A stretch of 64,000 nucleotides of DNA from Micrococcales bacterium 72-143 (GCA_001898835.1 MKVM01000001.1:736443-800442), one strand, 5' to 3'. Numbered from the stretch's first letter, positions 27,905 through 36,921 are shown. The notes: generated from the sequence alone by a model not told the origin. Made by a program: numbers and translations.

Positions 27905-28996
27905 ATGCTCATGGCGGTGACACCGTTGCGGAGCGTGTCGGGGTCGTCGATCGCGGCGTTGACGTCGCCGCAGGCGCTTGAGGATTTTGAGCAGGAGCTG
28001 ATCGACCAGTACGCGCTGGCCCTGGCCGCGGCGGGTGTCTCGGACGGCTTCGTCACGAGCTCGCGGGCGGTGGTGTTCGAGTTCGCCCGGTCGCTTTCGG
28101 GTCCGATCTGGATGGCCGGCTACGCGGACGGCGACAGGTTTCTCGCGGAGCAGCGCCGGTTGGGTAGGGCTCAGACGACGAGGGCGGGCAAGGCGGGTGC
28201 GATCGCACAGTTTTACGACTTCCTGATCTCCCGGTATCTCGGCGACATCCGCGCGGCGACGGGCGTGGTCGTGGAGCAGCCGATTGACGAGTGGAACCGG
28301 CCCTCGGGGGTGTCGCTGGGCAAGGTGCGGGTGCCGCCGTCCGATGTCGAGGTGACCGGTTTCTTCGACCGCTGGCGGGAGTCCGTTGCGGACTCCCGGA
28401 AGTATCTGCCGGCGGCCCGTGACTACTTCGCTGCGTCGCTCTGGCGGCGGCTGGGGTTGCGGATCAGCGAGTCGGTGATGCTCGACATCCGCGACTGGCG
28501 GCCGGACCTCGGGCAGATCGGGAAGCTGCACGTTCGGTTCGGGAAGGGCTCGCGCGGTCGCGGCTATAAGCCCCGACTGATCCCGGCGATCAATGGCGCG
28601 GACGCGCTGATCGACTGGTGGCTGGCCGAGGTGCGCCCGCAGTTCGGCGCCGACTGGAGCGACCCGGACGCGCCGCTGCTGCCGAGCGAGCGGATCGACC
28701 GGGAGCGGGAGCGGCCCTTGCGGGTCGGCCCGAACGCGCTGCGCCGCGCGCTGGCCGAGCAGACCACGCTCTGGCTGCCGTCGTGGGCGGGGCGGATGAC
28801 CCCGCACGTTCTGCGGCACTACTGCGCATCCTCGCTCTACGGTGCAGGAATGGACCTGAAGGCGTTGCAGGAACTGCTCGGCCACAACTGGCTTTCGACC
28901 ACGAGCCAGTACATCCACGTCCGCAGCGAGCACATCGAGAACGCCTGGCAGCAAGCCAACGCCCGTATGGAGCGTCGTCTGGGAGGAGAGGGCTAA
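27905..28996 (+). CDS. Tyrosine recombinase (trio 1, first protein)
   Basis: The 363-residue protein has an N-terminal SAM-like core-binding half and a catalytic half with Arg I (WRRLGLRISE, about residue 186), Lys in HVRFGKGSRGR, the HVLRHYCAS box (about 300) and the nucleophile in TTSQYIHV (about 336). All catalytic residues appear intact. ATG 27911 is an alternative start. The two nearest homologues in the window are this and the protein at 33730, which agree at most positions by eye. It probably moves element 1. Confidence 0.85.
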   Translation: MLMAVTPLRSVSGSSIAALTSPQALEDFEQELIDQYALALAAAGVSDGFVTSSRAVVFEFARSLSGPIWMAGYADGDRFLAEQRRLGRAQTTRAGKAGAIAQFYDFLISRYLGDIRAATGVVVEQPIDEWNRPSGVSLGKVRVPPSDVEVTGFFDRWRESVADSRKYLPAARDYFAASLWRRLGLRISESVMLDIRDWRPDLGQIGKLHVRFGKGSRGRGYKPRLIPAINGADALIDWWLAEVRPQFGADWSDPDAPLLPSERIDRERERPLRVGPNALRRALAEQTTLWLPSWAGRMTPHVLRHYCASSLYGAGMDLKALQELLGHNWLSTTSQYIHVRSEHIENAWQQANARMERRLGGEG

Positions 28997-28997
28997 G

Positions 28998-29321
28998 GTG
29001 CTCTGGAACCTGCGATTGAAGGCCGCCGAGCGCGGCATCTGGAAGTCCGCCGAACTGCGGCGGATGCTCGCCGACGCCGGGCTGGAGCTGAGCCTGGGCA
29101 AGATGTCGGCGCTGTGGACGGGCACACCGACGACGGTCCGGTTGGATGACCTGGACGTGATCTGCGCAGTGTTGTCCTGCCAGCCCAGCGACCTGCTCGT
29201 CCCCGAGCCCGACAAGGTCGCGGCCCGTAAGCCCGCCCGGGAGAAGATCGCGGGGGCGTCCGACATCCCGCCGATCGTGCGGCCGAGGCCCGGGAACCCG
29301 CGCTCGACGCCGCCGCTGTGA
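28998..29321 (+). CDS. XRE-type helix-turn-helix protein (trio 1, second protein)
   Basis: The 107-residue protein carries a Cro/C1-type HTH (RRMLADAGLELSLGKMSALW, LDDLDVICAVLSCQPSDLL) followed by a basic Pro-rich tail. It starts at GTG 28998 behind GGAGGAG, one base after the recombinase stop, and overlaps the third gene. It likely regulates or directs recombination by binding element ends. A close relative is at 34820. Confidence 0.8.
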   Translation: MLWNLRLKAAERGIWKSAELRRMLADAGLELSLGKMSALWTGTPTTVRLDDLDVICAVLSCQPSDLLVPEPDKVAARKPAREKIAGASDIPPIVRPRPGNPRSTPPL

Positions 29322-31084
29322 GCACCACGCCGGGGCTCAACTCCCGGTTCCGGCCCCCGCGCACCTGCTTCGCCTGCGGCGTGAACCAGGCAGCCTGGAC
29401 CTGGCCGCGCGTCGAGTACTGCTACGACTGCATGCCCGGCGGCCCGTTCACCCCGCCGCCCTGCGAGCGATGCGGCTCGAGCGCCTACTTCAGCCAGGGC
29501 CGCTGCGAGCTTTGTCACCCTGGCAGTCCGCGATATCCCGGAGTCTGCAAGGACTGTTTGGCCTGGGGTGTCTACCGCAAGCACAACTGGCTCTGCTGGG
29601 CCTGCCGCTGGTGGCGGCAGCACAACCCGGTCGGCGACTGCGCCTACTGCGACCGCCGCGTCACAATCGGGGTCCAGGGCGCCTGCCGGCTCTGCCTCGA
29701 ATCCGCCCGCCGCGTCACCGAGCCTGGCACCGCCCCCGACCCGGCAGACGGCATCCGCTACGGCCTGCAGTTGTTCTTCGCTAACATGCCCGCTCCCCGC
29801 AAGCCGAAGCCGCCGAAGCGTCCGACCCGCGCTTCCAGGATCGTCCTCGACGCGGCAGCGGTCGAGGCGTCCCGGTGGGAACAGCCCGAACTGTTCCACA
29901 TCGACCCCGATCCGGAACTGCTGCGCCAGGCCACCACTGCTGGAGCGCGGGACTGGACCGACCTCACCGACGGGATCGTGTTCGAGCACGCCGAACGCTT
30001 CGGCTGGTCGAACCGGCAGACCAACCAGGTCCGCCGCTCGCTGAAGATGATCCAGCTCATCCGACCGGCCGGCTCCACCCAGATCCGCGCCAGCGAAGTC
30101 CTACGGCTGCGTCGTTACGACAGCAACACGAACAGGGTCTCCACCCTCGATGTGCTGGAGGCCGCGGGCCTGCTGGTCGATGACCGGGTGCCGACCATCG
30201 AGCGCTACTTCGCCGCCAGGACCGCAGGGCTCCCGCCTGCGATGGTCGAGCAGCTCGCCGTCTGGTTCGAGGTCATGCGGCACGGGTCAACGATCCCGCC
30301 GCGTCGAAAGCCCCGCGATGACGAGACAACCCGCACCCTGATCCTCGGGATCGCTCCGATCCTGCACGCCTGGGCCGACGCCGGCCTCGATTCCCTCGCG
30401 CAGGTCACCTCGCGCATGATCGACGACGCCCTCCCCGACGCGCTCTCCCAGCGGCACTGGGCCGACCGGGGACTGCGCTCCGTGTTCGTCATTCTCAAAG
30501 CCCGCAAGCTCGTCTTCGCCGACCCGATCCGGACGTTGCCCGGCGTGAACACACGCTCGACGATCCCGCTGCCGCTCGAGCCCGCCGCCGTCCGTGCCGC
30601 GCTGAACCATCCTGACCCGGCCACCGCGCTCGGCGTCGCCCTCGTCGCCTTCCACGGCCTCACCAACGGGCAGGCCCGCAGTCTCCAGCTCACCGATATC
30701 GCCGACGGCCGCCTCACACTGCCCGACGGGCGCGTGATCCCGCTTGCCGGTCCGGTCCGCGTCCGGCTCGCCGCCTGGCTCGACCACCGCGCCGAGAAGT
30801 GGCCGCGCACGCTCAACACGCACCTGTTCATCACCCAGCAGACCGCGCCCCGGCTCAGCGCGCCTGGCGCGACCTTTCCCTGGAGCAAGGCCGGCCTGAA
30901 CCCGCGGTCGCTGCGGGCCGACCGCATCCTCGCCGAGATCCACGCCACCGGCGGCGACGTCCGCCGCATCTGCGACCTGTTCGGCATCGGCATCGAGGCC
31001 GCGATGCGCTACGCCACCACCCTCGGCCACCCCACATTCCGCGAAGAGATCCCCGCCCCGCGACCCCGCGCCCTCGACACCTGA
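29318..31084 (+). CDS. Multi-zinc-ribbon protein with degenerate tyrosine-recombinase fold (trio 1, third protein)
   Basis: The 588-residue protein begins with eight CxxC motifs in about 120 residues (CFAC, CYDC, CERC, CELC, CKDC, CWAC, CAYC, CRLC), enough for four zinc sites. A middle helical region leads to a C-terminal part shaped like a tyrosine recombinase. Arg I is replaced (HGLTNGQARSLQLTD), both catalytic histidines are missing, and an Arg (SLRADR) and a Tyr (AMRYA) remain. It is therefore more likely a DNA-binding accessory than an enzyme. GTG 29318 overlaps the HTH stop. The same arrangement recurs at 35143. Confidence 0.75.
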   Translation: MSTTPGLNSRFRPPRTCFACGVNQAAWTWPRVEYCYDCMPGGPFTPPPCERCGSSAYFSQGRCELCHPGSPRYPGVCKDCLAWGVYRKHNWLCWACRWWRQHNPVGDCAYCDRRVTIGVQGACRLCLESARRVTEPGTAPDPADGIRYGLQLFFANMPAPRKPKPPKRPTRASRIVLDAAAVEASRWEQPELFHIDPDPELLRQATTAGARDWTDLTDGIVFEHAERFGWSNRQTNQVRRSLKMIQLIRPAGSTQIRASEVLRLRRYDSNTNRVSTLDVLEAAGLLVDDRVPTIERYFAARTAGLPPAMVEQLAVWFEVMRHGSTIPPRRKPRDDETTRTLILGIAPILHAWADAGLDSLAQVTSRMIDDALPDALSQRHWADRGLRSVFVILKARKLVFADPIRTLPGVNTRSTIPLPLEPAAVRAALNHPDPATALGVALVAFHGLTNGQARSLQLTDIADGRLTLPDGRVIPLAGPVRVRLAAWLDHRAEKWPRTLNTHLFITQQTAPRLSAPGATFPWSKAGLNPRSLRADRILAEIHATGGDVRRICDLFGIGIEAAMRYATTLGHPTFREEIPAPRPRALDT

Positions 31085-31137
31085 GCGGCGAAGACGGCAC
31101 GCGCGCGGCGGGCAGGCACGACCCCGACCCCCGGGGC

Positions 31138-33030
31138 TCAGGCGCGCGTGCGGGCGGCGCGTAGGCCGTTGAGGATCACGACGACTTCGGCGATCTCGTG
31201 GACCAGAACGACAGCGGCGAGCCCGAGCACGCCGAACAGGGCGAGCGGGAGCAGCACGGTGATGATCAGCAGCGACAGGATGATGTTCTGGTTGATGATG
31301 CGCCTGCCGCGGCGGGCGTGGGCGAACGCGCGTGGGATGAGGCGCAGGTCGTGGCCGGTGAAGGCGATGTCGGCGGACTCGATGGCAGCGTCGGACCCGG
31401 TGGCGCCCATCGCGATCCCCACATCCGCGGCGGCCAGGGCGGGGGCGTCGTTGATGCCGTCGCCGATCATCGCCGCCGGCCCGGTAGCGGTCAGCTCGCC
31501 GATCGCGGTGGCCTTGTCCTCCGGGCGCAGCTCCGCGCGCACATCCTTGATGCCCGCTTGGGCGGCGAGGGCGTGGGCGGTGCGGGTGTTATCACCGGTG
31601 AGCATCGTCACCCCGATACCCTGACGCGCGAGGGTGCGGATCACCTCGGGCACCTCGGGGCGTAGCTCGTCGCGCACCCCGATCGCCCCGACCGGCACCG
31701 TGTCGCGGTGCACGATCACCACGGTCATGCCCTGCCCTTCCAGCTCCGCGACCCGATCCGTCAGGGTCCCGGCGGTCAGCCAGCGCGGGCTGCCGACCGT
31801 CACGACCACGCCGTCGATGGCGCCAGTGATGCCGTGCCCAGCCTGCTCGGACACATCCTTCGCGGCCGGCACGCCGGGCGCCTGCTGGATGATGGCGGTG
31901 GCGAGGGGATGGGTGCTGTGCTGTTCGAGTCCAGCGGCCCAGCCGAGCACCTCGGCCTCGGTCGCGGAGCCAGTGGTGAGAACAGCGGTCACGGTGGGCT
32001 GGTTGCGGGTGAGAGTGCCGGTCTTATCGACGGCGACATGGCGGATGCCGCCGAAACGCTCGAAGATCGCACCGGATTTGATGATCACCCCGAACTTGCT
32101 GGCCGAACCGATCGCGGCGACCACGGTGATCGGCACCGAGATCGCCAACGCGCACGGCGATGCCGCGACCAGCACCACCAGGGCACGGGTGATCCACAAC
32201 TCCGGGTCCCCGAACAGCGACCCGATCAGCGCGACCAGGACGGCGAGGATCAGCACCCCCGGCACCAGCGGGCGGGCGATCCGGTCAGCCAGACGAGCAC
32301 GCTCGCCCTTCTCGGTTTGGGCCTGCTCGACCAGCTCCACGATCGTCGTCAACGAGTTGTCCGTGCCCGCCGCGGTCGCCTCGACCTCCAACGCCCCCGC
32401 AGTGTTGATCGCCCCGGCCGAAACCGCATCGCCCGGTCCGACCTCGACCGGGATCGACTCACCCGTGATCGCGGACGTGTCCAGACTAGAGCGGCCCGAG
32501 GCCACGATCCCGTCGGTCGCGATCCGCTCCCCGGGCCGCACCAACATAACCTGCCCGACCGTGAGGTCTTTCGCAGCGACCTCGACCGAGGCCCCGTCAG
32601 TCCGGACGGTCGCGGTCTCGGGGACAAGCTTCAGCAGCGCCCGCAGCCCACCACGGGCGCGGTCCATCGCCTTGTCCTCCAGTGCCTCAGCGATCGAATA
32701 GAGGAAAGCCAGCGCCGCAGCCTCCTCGACATACCCGAGGATCACCGCGCCGATCGCGCTGATCGTCATCAGCAGGCTGATCCCGAGCTTGCCCTTGACC
32801 AGCTTGCGGATCGCGCCCGGCGTGAACATCGACGCCCCCGCAAGCAGGCCGATCCAGAACAGCACCAGCGCCGGGGTCTCCGCGCCGGACCACTCACAGA
32901 TCAGCCCCGCGAAGAACGCGACCCCGGAGAACACCGGCAGCAGAACCTCCCGGTCCTTCCACCACGGCCCATCGTCGTCATCATCATCCAGATCAACCTC
33001 GTCTACCTGCGACCCCGTCACCGCACTCAC
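31138..33030 (-). CDS. P1B-type heavy-metal ATPase, SPC motif
   Basis: The 630-residue pump has TGES, AASPCALAIS near residue 293, DKTGTLT near 333, and a C-terminal HEIAEVVVILNGLRA helix. SPC with an HE motif in the last helix is the P1B-4 signature, linked to Co, Zn or Cd. There is no N-terminal HMA domain; instead an acidic DLDDDDDD stretch lies near residues 10-20. GTG 33030 overlaps the cmtR stop, so the two are co-translated. With the CmtR sensor, Cd(II)/Pb(II) export is the likely role. Confidence 0.85.
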   Translation of the reverse strand: MSAVTGSQVDEVDLDDDDDDGPWWKDREVLLPVFSGVAFFAGLICEWSGAETPALVLFWIGLLAGASMFTPGAIRKLVKGKLGISLLMTISAIGAVILGYVEEAAALAFLYSIAEALEDKAMDRARGGLRALLKLVPETATVRTDGASVEVAAKDLTVGQVMLVRPGERIATDGIVASGRSSLDTSAITGESIPVEVGPGDAVSAGAINTAGALEVEATAAGTDNSLTTIVELVEQAQTEKGERARLADRIARPLVPGVLILAVLVALIGSLFGDPELWITRALVVLVAASPCALAISVPITVVAAIGSASKFGVIIKSGAIFERFGGIRHVAVDKTGTLTRNQPTVTAVLTTGSATEAEVLGWAAGLEQHSTHPLATAIIQQAPGVPAAKDVSEQAGHGITGAIDGVVVTVGSPRWLTAGTLTDRVAELEGQGMTVVIVHRDTVPVGAIGVRDELRPEVPEVIRTLARQGIGVTMLTGDNTRTAHALAAQAGIKDVRAELRPEDKATAIGELTATGPAAMIGDGINDAPALAAADVGIAMGATGSDAAIESADIAFTGHDLRLIPRAFAHARRGRRIINQNIILSLLIITVLLPLALFGVLGLAAVVLVHEIAEVVVILNGLRAARTRA

Positions 33031-33386
33031 GCGCCCGCTCCCGGCTCGCAGCAACCCGCAACCTGGCAGGCCGGGTCGATACACGGCGCGCTCTCATCGA
33101 CCGCGAGAGTCACCTCGACCAGCACGTTCAACGCCGCAGCCAGATGCGGGTCCGCGATCTCATACCGCGTCTGCCGGCCCTCCGGCTCAGCCACCACGAT
33201 CCCGCAATCCCGCAGACACGTCAGATGATTCGACACGTTCGAGCGCGTCAACCCCAGGTTCCGCGACAGAACAGCCGGATAACTCGGCCCCTCCAACAGC
33301 GTCATCAAAATCCGCGACCGCGACGGATCAGCCATCGCCCGACCCAGACGATTCATCACATCCAAACGCGAAGCAATAGTCAGCAT
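33027..33386 (-). CDS. cmtR: CmtR-type ArsR/SmtB metal sensor
   Basis: This 119-residue winged-helix repressor has Cys57, Cys61 (HLTCLRDCG) and Cys102, the same three positions that bind Cd(II)/Pb(II) in mycobacterial CmtR. Extra cysteines lie at the C-terminus (CQVAGCCEP). The TRSNVSNHL helix is the DNA reader. The start at 33386 is seven bases after a TATAGT -10 hexamer, so the mRNA is probably leaderless. It should repress its own operon and release the DNA when metal binds. Confidence 0.9.
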   Translation of the reverse strand: MLTIASRLDVMNRLGRAMADPSRSRILMTLLEGPSYPAVLSRNLGLTRSNVSNHLTCLRDCGIVVAEPEGRQTRYEIADPHLAAALNVLVEVTLAVDESAPCIDPACQVAGCCEPGAGA

Positions 33387-33390
33387 GCAA

Positions 33391-33404
33391 TGACTATACA
33401 GTCA
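33391..33404. promoter_or_regulatory. Probable CmtR operator/promoter
   Basis: TGACTATACAGTCA (arms TGACT/AGTCA) overlaps the minus-strand -10 hexamer TATAGT (33398-33393), ending five bases before the cmtR start. A bound repressor would block polymerase directly. Confidence 0.6.
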
Positions 33405-33455
33405 CCACTGAACTAACGGAAGCGGGAGTTCCGTGCACGCTCGACCTTGCCACAC

Positions 33456-33488
33456 CGAGGGTGCGGGTTCCGCGAACCCGCACCCTCG
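33456..33488. terminator. Perfect 15-bp hairpin in divergent intergenic gap
   Basis: CGAGGGTGCGGGTTC (33456-33470) pairs perfectly with GAACCCGCACCCTCG (33474-33488) around CGC. It lies in the 343-base gap between cmtR and the second recombinase gene, which diverge, so it is not behind any current gene. It may insulate the two elements or be an element end. The rest of the gap holds the operator at 33391 and the repeats at 33505-33582; I see nothing else in it. Confidence 0.55.
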
Positions 33489-33504
33489 ACTAGCCTGAAC
33501 CAGC

Positions 33505-33553
33505 GGTGAGCACTCAGGTTCCCCAGATTTTCGATCAGGATTCCGGGAACCTG
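33505..33553. repeat. Junction site of element 1 right end / element 2 left end
   Basis: GGTGAGCACTCAGGTTC begins at 33505. The arms CAGGTTC (33515-33521) and GAACCTG (33547-33553) are inverted with a 25-base spacer. The same layout, with the same spacing, recurs at 39720-39768. Confidence 0.55.
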
Positions 33554-33570
33554 TCACTCTTAATCTCCAT

Positions 33571-33582
33571 GCATTGAAGTTC
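33571..33582 (+). repeat. 12-bp direct repeat, left copy (element 2)
   Basis: GCATTGAAGTTC here is repeated exactly at 39725-39736 on the other side of the trio-2 cargo. Confidence 0.6.
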
Positions 33583-33729
33583 CGCTCTCCGCTTCGGGCC
33601 CGATCGGGCCGTGTTCCCTTGTGGTTGCAGGTTCGTCGCGGGTGCGACTCGCGGTGACGAATGGTCACTGTGGCTGACGGTTCGTCGGTATGGTTGACGT
33701 ATGGTCGACCGGCGTGAACAGCAGAGTCC

Positions 33730-34812
33730 ATGAGGCTCGTCGCGCTGCGCGGCGGCGCCGGCGACGACGAGGTCCTGCGGACTGCTCAGGATGTCGAGGA
33801 CTTCGAGCAGGAGATCGTCGATGAGTACGCGATCGCGATGGCGGCCGCCGGGCTCAGCGACGGGTATATCCGCACGACCAGGGCGACGATCATCGAGTTC
33901 GCGCGGTCGTTGACCGGCCCGTTGTGGGAGGCGTCGTTCGCTGACGCGGACCGGTTCCTGGTCGAGCAGCGGCGGATGGGTCACGCGGTGAGCACGCGGG
34001 CGGGCAAGGCCGGAGCGCTGGCGCTGTTCTACGAGTTCGTCGTCGCCCGCTATCAGGGCCAGATCCACCGGATGACCGGGGTTGTGGTCGAGCAGCCCAT
34101 CGATGAGTTCAACCGGCAGTCCGGCGCGTCGCTGGGCAAGGTGCGGGTGCCGCCGTCCGATGCCGAGGTCGATGGGCTGTTCGCCTCGTGGCGCGGTTCG
34201 ATCCCCGAGGCACGGAAGTATCTGCCTGCTGCACGGGATTACTTCGCCGCGGCGCTGTGGCGCCGGCTCGGCCTGCGGATCACCGAGACGGTGATGCTCG
34301 ACATCCGCGACTGGCGCCCCGACCTGGGCGGGTTCGGGAAGCTGCATGTGCGGTTCGGGAAGGGCTCGCGCGGGCGCGGCTTCAAGGCGCGCCTGGTCCC
34401 GGCGATCAACGGCGCCGAACAGCTCATCGACTGGTGGCTGGCCGAGGTGCGTCACCAGTTCGGCGACGACTGGGACAACCCGGACGCGCCGCTGCTGCCG
34501 TCCGAGCGGTTCGACGAGGACCTGCGTCGTTGCGGACGAGTGAGCGACTTCTCGCTGCGTCGGGGTCTGACGGTCCAAACCGATCGGTTCCTGCCGGCGT
34601 GGTCGGGCCGGCTGACGCCTCACGTGCTGCGGCATTACTGCGCCTCCTCGCTGTATGGGTCGGGGATGGACTTGAAAGCGATCCAGGAGTTGCTGGGTCA
34701 TCAGTGGCTGTCCACGACGTCGGGCTATATCCACGTGCGCAGCGAGCACGTCGAGCTGGCCTGGCGAGGCGCCAACCAGCGGGTCGAGGCCCGCTTCGCA
34801 GAAGAAAGGTGA
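33730..34812 (+). CDS. Tyrosine recombinase (trio 2, first protein)
   Basis: A 360-residue paralogue of the protein at 27905, with the same catalytic set: WRRLGLRITE, HVRFGKGSRGR, HVLRHYCAS and TSGYIHV. The N-terminal regions diverge more than the catalytic half. It starts at ATG 33730 after a long leader without a clear ribosome site. It probably catalyses movement of element 2. Confidence 0.85.
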   Translation: MRLVALRGGAGDDEVLRTAQDVEDFEQEIVDEYAIAMAAAGLSDGYIRTTRATIIEFARSLTGPLWEASFADADRFLVEQRRMGHAVSTRAGKAGALALFYEFVVARYQGQIHRMTGVVVEQPIDEFNRQSGASLGKVRVPPSDAEVDGLFASWRGSIPEARKYLPAARDYFAAALWRRLGLRITETVMLDIRDWRPDLGGFGKLHVRFGKGSRGRGFKARLVPAINGAEQLIDWWLAEVRHQFGDDWDNPDAPLLPSERFDEDLRRCGRVSDFSLRRGLTVQTDRFLPAWSGRLTPHVLRHYCASSLYGSGMDLKAIQELLGHQWLSTTSGYIHVRSEHVELAWRGANQRVEARFAEER

Positions 34813-34819
34813 GCCGCCC

Positions 34820-35146
34820 GTGCAGTGGAATCTGAGGATGAGAGCCGCCGAGCGCGGCATCTGGAAGTCCGCCGAGATGCGCCGCCGCCTCGCCGCAGAA
34901 GGACTGGAGATCAGCGCCGGGAAGATGTCGTCCTGGTGGGCCGGGACCCCGCCGACGATCCGACTGGACGAGCTCGACGTGATCTGCTCGGTGCTGGACT
35001 GCACCCCGTCTGATCTGATGGTGCCCGAGCCGGAGAAAGTCGCCGCGCGCAGGCCGCAGAAGGCCGAGACCATCAACGCCCAGAACGACGCCCCGCCCCG
35101 GGTCGCGCCACGGTTCGGCAACCCCAGGTCCGAGCCCCCGTTGTGA
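34820..35146 (+). CDS. XRE-type helix-turn-helix protein (trio 2, second protein)
   Basis: The 108-residue HTH protein matches the one at 28998 over nearly its whole length (AAERGIWKSAE shared). The HTH lies near residues 17-65; the tail is basic and Pro-rich. It begins at GTG 34820, seven bases after the recombinase stop, and overlaps the third gene. Confidence 0.8.
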   Translation: MQWNLRMRAAERGIWKSAEMRRRLAAEGLEISAGKMSSWWAGTPPTIRLDELDVICSVLDCTPSDLMVPEPEKVAARRPQKAETINAQNDAPPRVAPRFGNPRSEPPL

Positions 35147-36921
35147 GCCCCGCAGCGGGCAAGGACGCGCCGCTGCGGGTGCCGCCGAACTGCTCCCGCT
35201 GCCAGGTGGGCCGCGCCGCCTGGACGAAGCCCCGTGTGGACTTCTGCTACGACTGCCTGCCCGGAGGCCCGTTCGCCCCGCCGCCGTGCTCGGCCTGCGC
35301 GTCGATGAAGAACTACTTCAGCCAGGGCCTGTGCGAGCGGTGTCATCCGCGCAGTCCCGAGCGGCTTGGCTCCTGCAAAGGATGCCTGGCCTGGGGTGTA
35401 TATCCGCAACGCAACTGGATGTGCTCGTCGTGCCGCTGGTGGCAGACCCACTACCCGAAGGGCGTGTGCGACTACTGCGGCCGCGAGAGCTGGATCGCCG
35501 AGCAGGGTGCCTGCCGGCTCTGCCTCGAGCAGGCGCGGATCCTGCAAGAACCCGGACGCTCCCTCGACATCGCGGGCGCGAACAAGTACGGGCAGCAGCT
35601 CTTCTTCGCCAACATGGTCTTCCAACGTCCGAGGACGCCGCGTCTCAAGTCCGCCAACGGCTGGAAGACGCCCGGCGGGTGGGGTCGCCCCGGTCCGCCG
35701 CCGAAGAAACTCACCCTCACCGAGTGGGTCCAGCCCGTCCTCATCGACGTGCCGCCCGATCCCGAGATGCTGCGCCAGAAGGCGTTCATCGAGAACAGCG
35801 AGCTGACCCGCTACTGCGCCGCGATCGTGGGTGAGCACGCCGAGAAGTTCGGCTGGAGCACTCGGCAGCGCAACGACGTGATCCGCTCCCTGCGCCTTCT
35901 GCAGACCCTCCGCGACTCGCCGACCGCGAAGATCCGCGCCTCCGACGTGCTCCAGCTCCCGCGCTATGCCGGCAACATCGTCTCGACTATCGACGTGCTC
36001 GCCGCCGCGGACCTGCTCATCGAGGACCGGCCCCGGCCGATCGAGGTCTACTTCGCGAACAAGACCAACGCCTTGCCGCCGGTCATGCGCGAGCAACTCG
36101 ACATCTGGAGGAGTGTCATGCTCGACGGCGCCACGACCGCGCCCCGCCAGCGCTCCCGTGACCCTCTCACCGTCCGCAACCACATCCGCGCGATCGCGCC
36201 CGCCGTCACGGCCTGGGCCGAAGCCGGGCACCAGTCGCTGGCCGAGATCACCGCCGCGCAGGTGCGCGCTGCCCTGCCCGGCACCCCGGTCCAGCGTGCG
36301 CTCGTGGAACGAGGCATGCGATCGCTGTTCAAGACCCTGAAGGCGCGCAAGCTCGTCTTCGCCAACCCGGCGCGCGGGTTGAAGAGCACCAAGCTCAACG
36401 GCACGATCCCGCTGCCCCTGAACACCGAGCTCATCCGCGAGAAGCTCAACTCGCCCCATCCGGCCGTGGCTCTGGCCGTTGCCCTGGTCGCGTTCTATGC
36501 GCTGACCGCCAAACAGGTCTCCGAACTGCTGCTCACCGACATCGTCGACGGCCGCCTCACCCTCGACGGACGCAGCATCCCGCTGGCAGCGCCGGTGCGT
36601 GAGCGCCTGGCCCGATGGCTCGACTACCGCCAGACGAAATGGCCGAACTCGCAGAACCCGCACCTGCTCATCCACCAGCGCTCCGCGCCCCGGCTGATGG
36701 CCGCAAACCGGACATATCCATGGCAGCAGGCCGGCATACGCCCGCAGAAGATCCGTGAAGACCGCATCCTCGCCGAAGTCCACGCCACCGGCGGCGACGC
36801 GCGACGGATCAGCGACCTGTTCGGCCTTAGCATCGAAGGCACCAACCGCTACCTCGGCGCCCTCGAACACCCCGACCTCACGTCGCCAGGCACCCCGCAC
36901 CCGCGACCGCTGACGCCCTGA
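35143..36921 (+). CDS. Multi-zinc-ribbon protein with degenerate tyrosine-recombinase fold (trio 2, third protein)
   Basis: The 592-residue protein keeps all eight CxxC motifs of its paralogue (CSRC, CYDC, CSAC, CERC, CKGC, CSSC, CDYC, CRLC). The degenerate C-terminal fold is also kept: Arg I replaced (YALTAKQVSELLLTD), no HxxR/LGH histidines, and Tyr retained (TNRYLG). Conservation of both the zinc array and the degeneracy in two diverged copies argues that this is a functional accessory, not a decayed enzyme. The stretch after the stop (36922-37016) holds no gene. Confidence 0.75.
   Translation: MSPAAGKDAPLRVPPNCSRCQVGRAAWTKPRVDFCYDCLPGGPFAPPPCSACASMKNYFSQGLCERCHPRSPERLGSCKGCLAWGVYPQRNWMCSSCRWWQTHYPKGVCDYCGRESWIAEQGACRLCLEQARILQEPGRSLDIAGANKYGQQLFFANMVFQRPRTPRLKSANGWKTPGGWGRPGPPPKKLTLTEWVQPVLIDVPPDPEMLRQKAFIENSELTRYCAAIVGEHAEKFGWSTRQRNDVIRSLRLLQTLRDSPTAKIRASDVLQLPRYAGNIVSTIDVLAAADLLIEDRPRPIEVYFANKTNALPPVMREQLDIWRSVMLDGATTAPRQRSRDPLTVRNHIRAIAPAVTAWAEAGHQSLAEITAAQVRAALPGTPVQRALVERGMRSLFKTLKARKLVFANPARGLKSTKLNGTIPLPLNTELIREKLNSPHPAVALAVALVAFYALTAKQVSELLLTDIVDGRLTLDGRSIPLAAPVRERLARWLDYRQTKWPNSQNPHLLIHQRSAPRLMAANRTYPWQQAGIRPQKIREDRILAEVHATGGDARRISDLFGLSIEGTNRYLGALEHPDLTSPGTPHPRPLTP

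Larger units (their letters stand above)
27884..33544. mobile_element. Recombinase-trio element 1 (cmtR/metal-ATPase cargo)
   Basis: Flanked by GATCGGGATTCC and GATCAGGATTCC in direct orientation (11 of 12 bases identical). It holds the recombinase trio on the plus strand and the cmtR-ATPase operon on the minus strand. The layout matches element 2. Boundaries are inferred from the repeats only. Confidence 0.5.

Noticed and set aside
29318..31084. Annotating the zinc-array proteins as active XerD-like recombinases
   Set aside because: Arg I and both catalytic histidines are missing in both copies, so catalysis is unlikely although the fold seems related.
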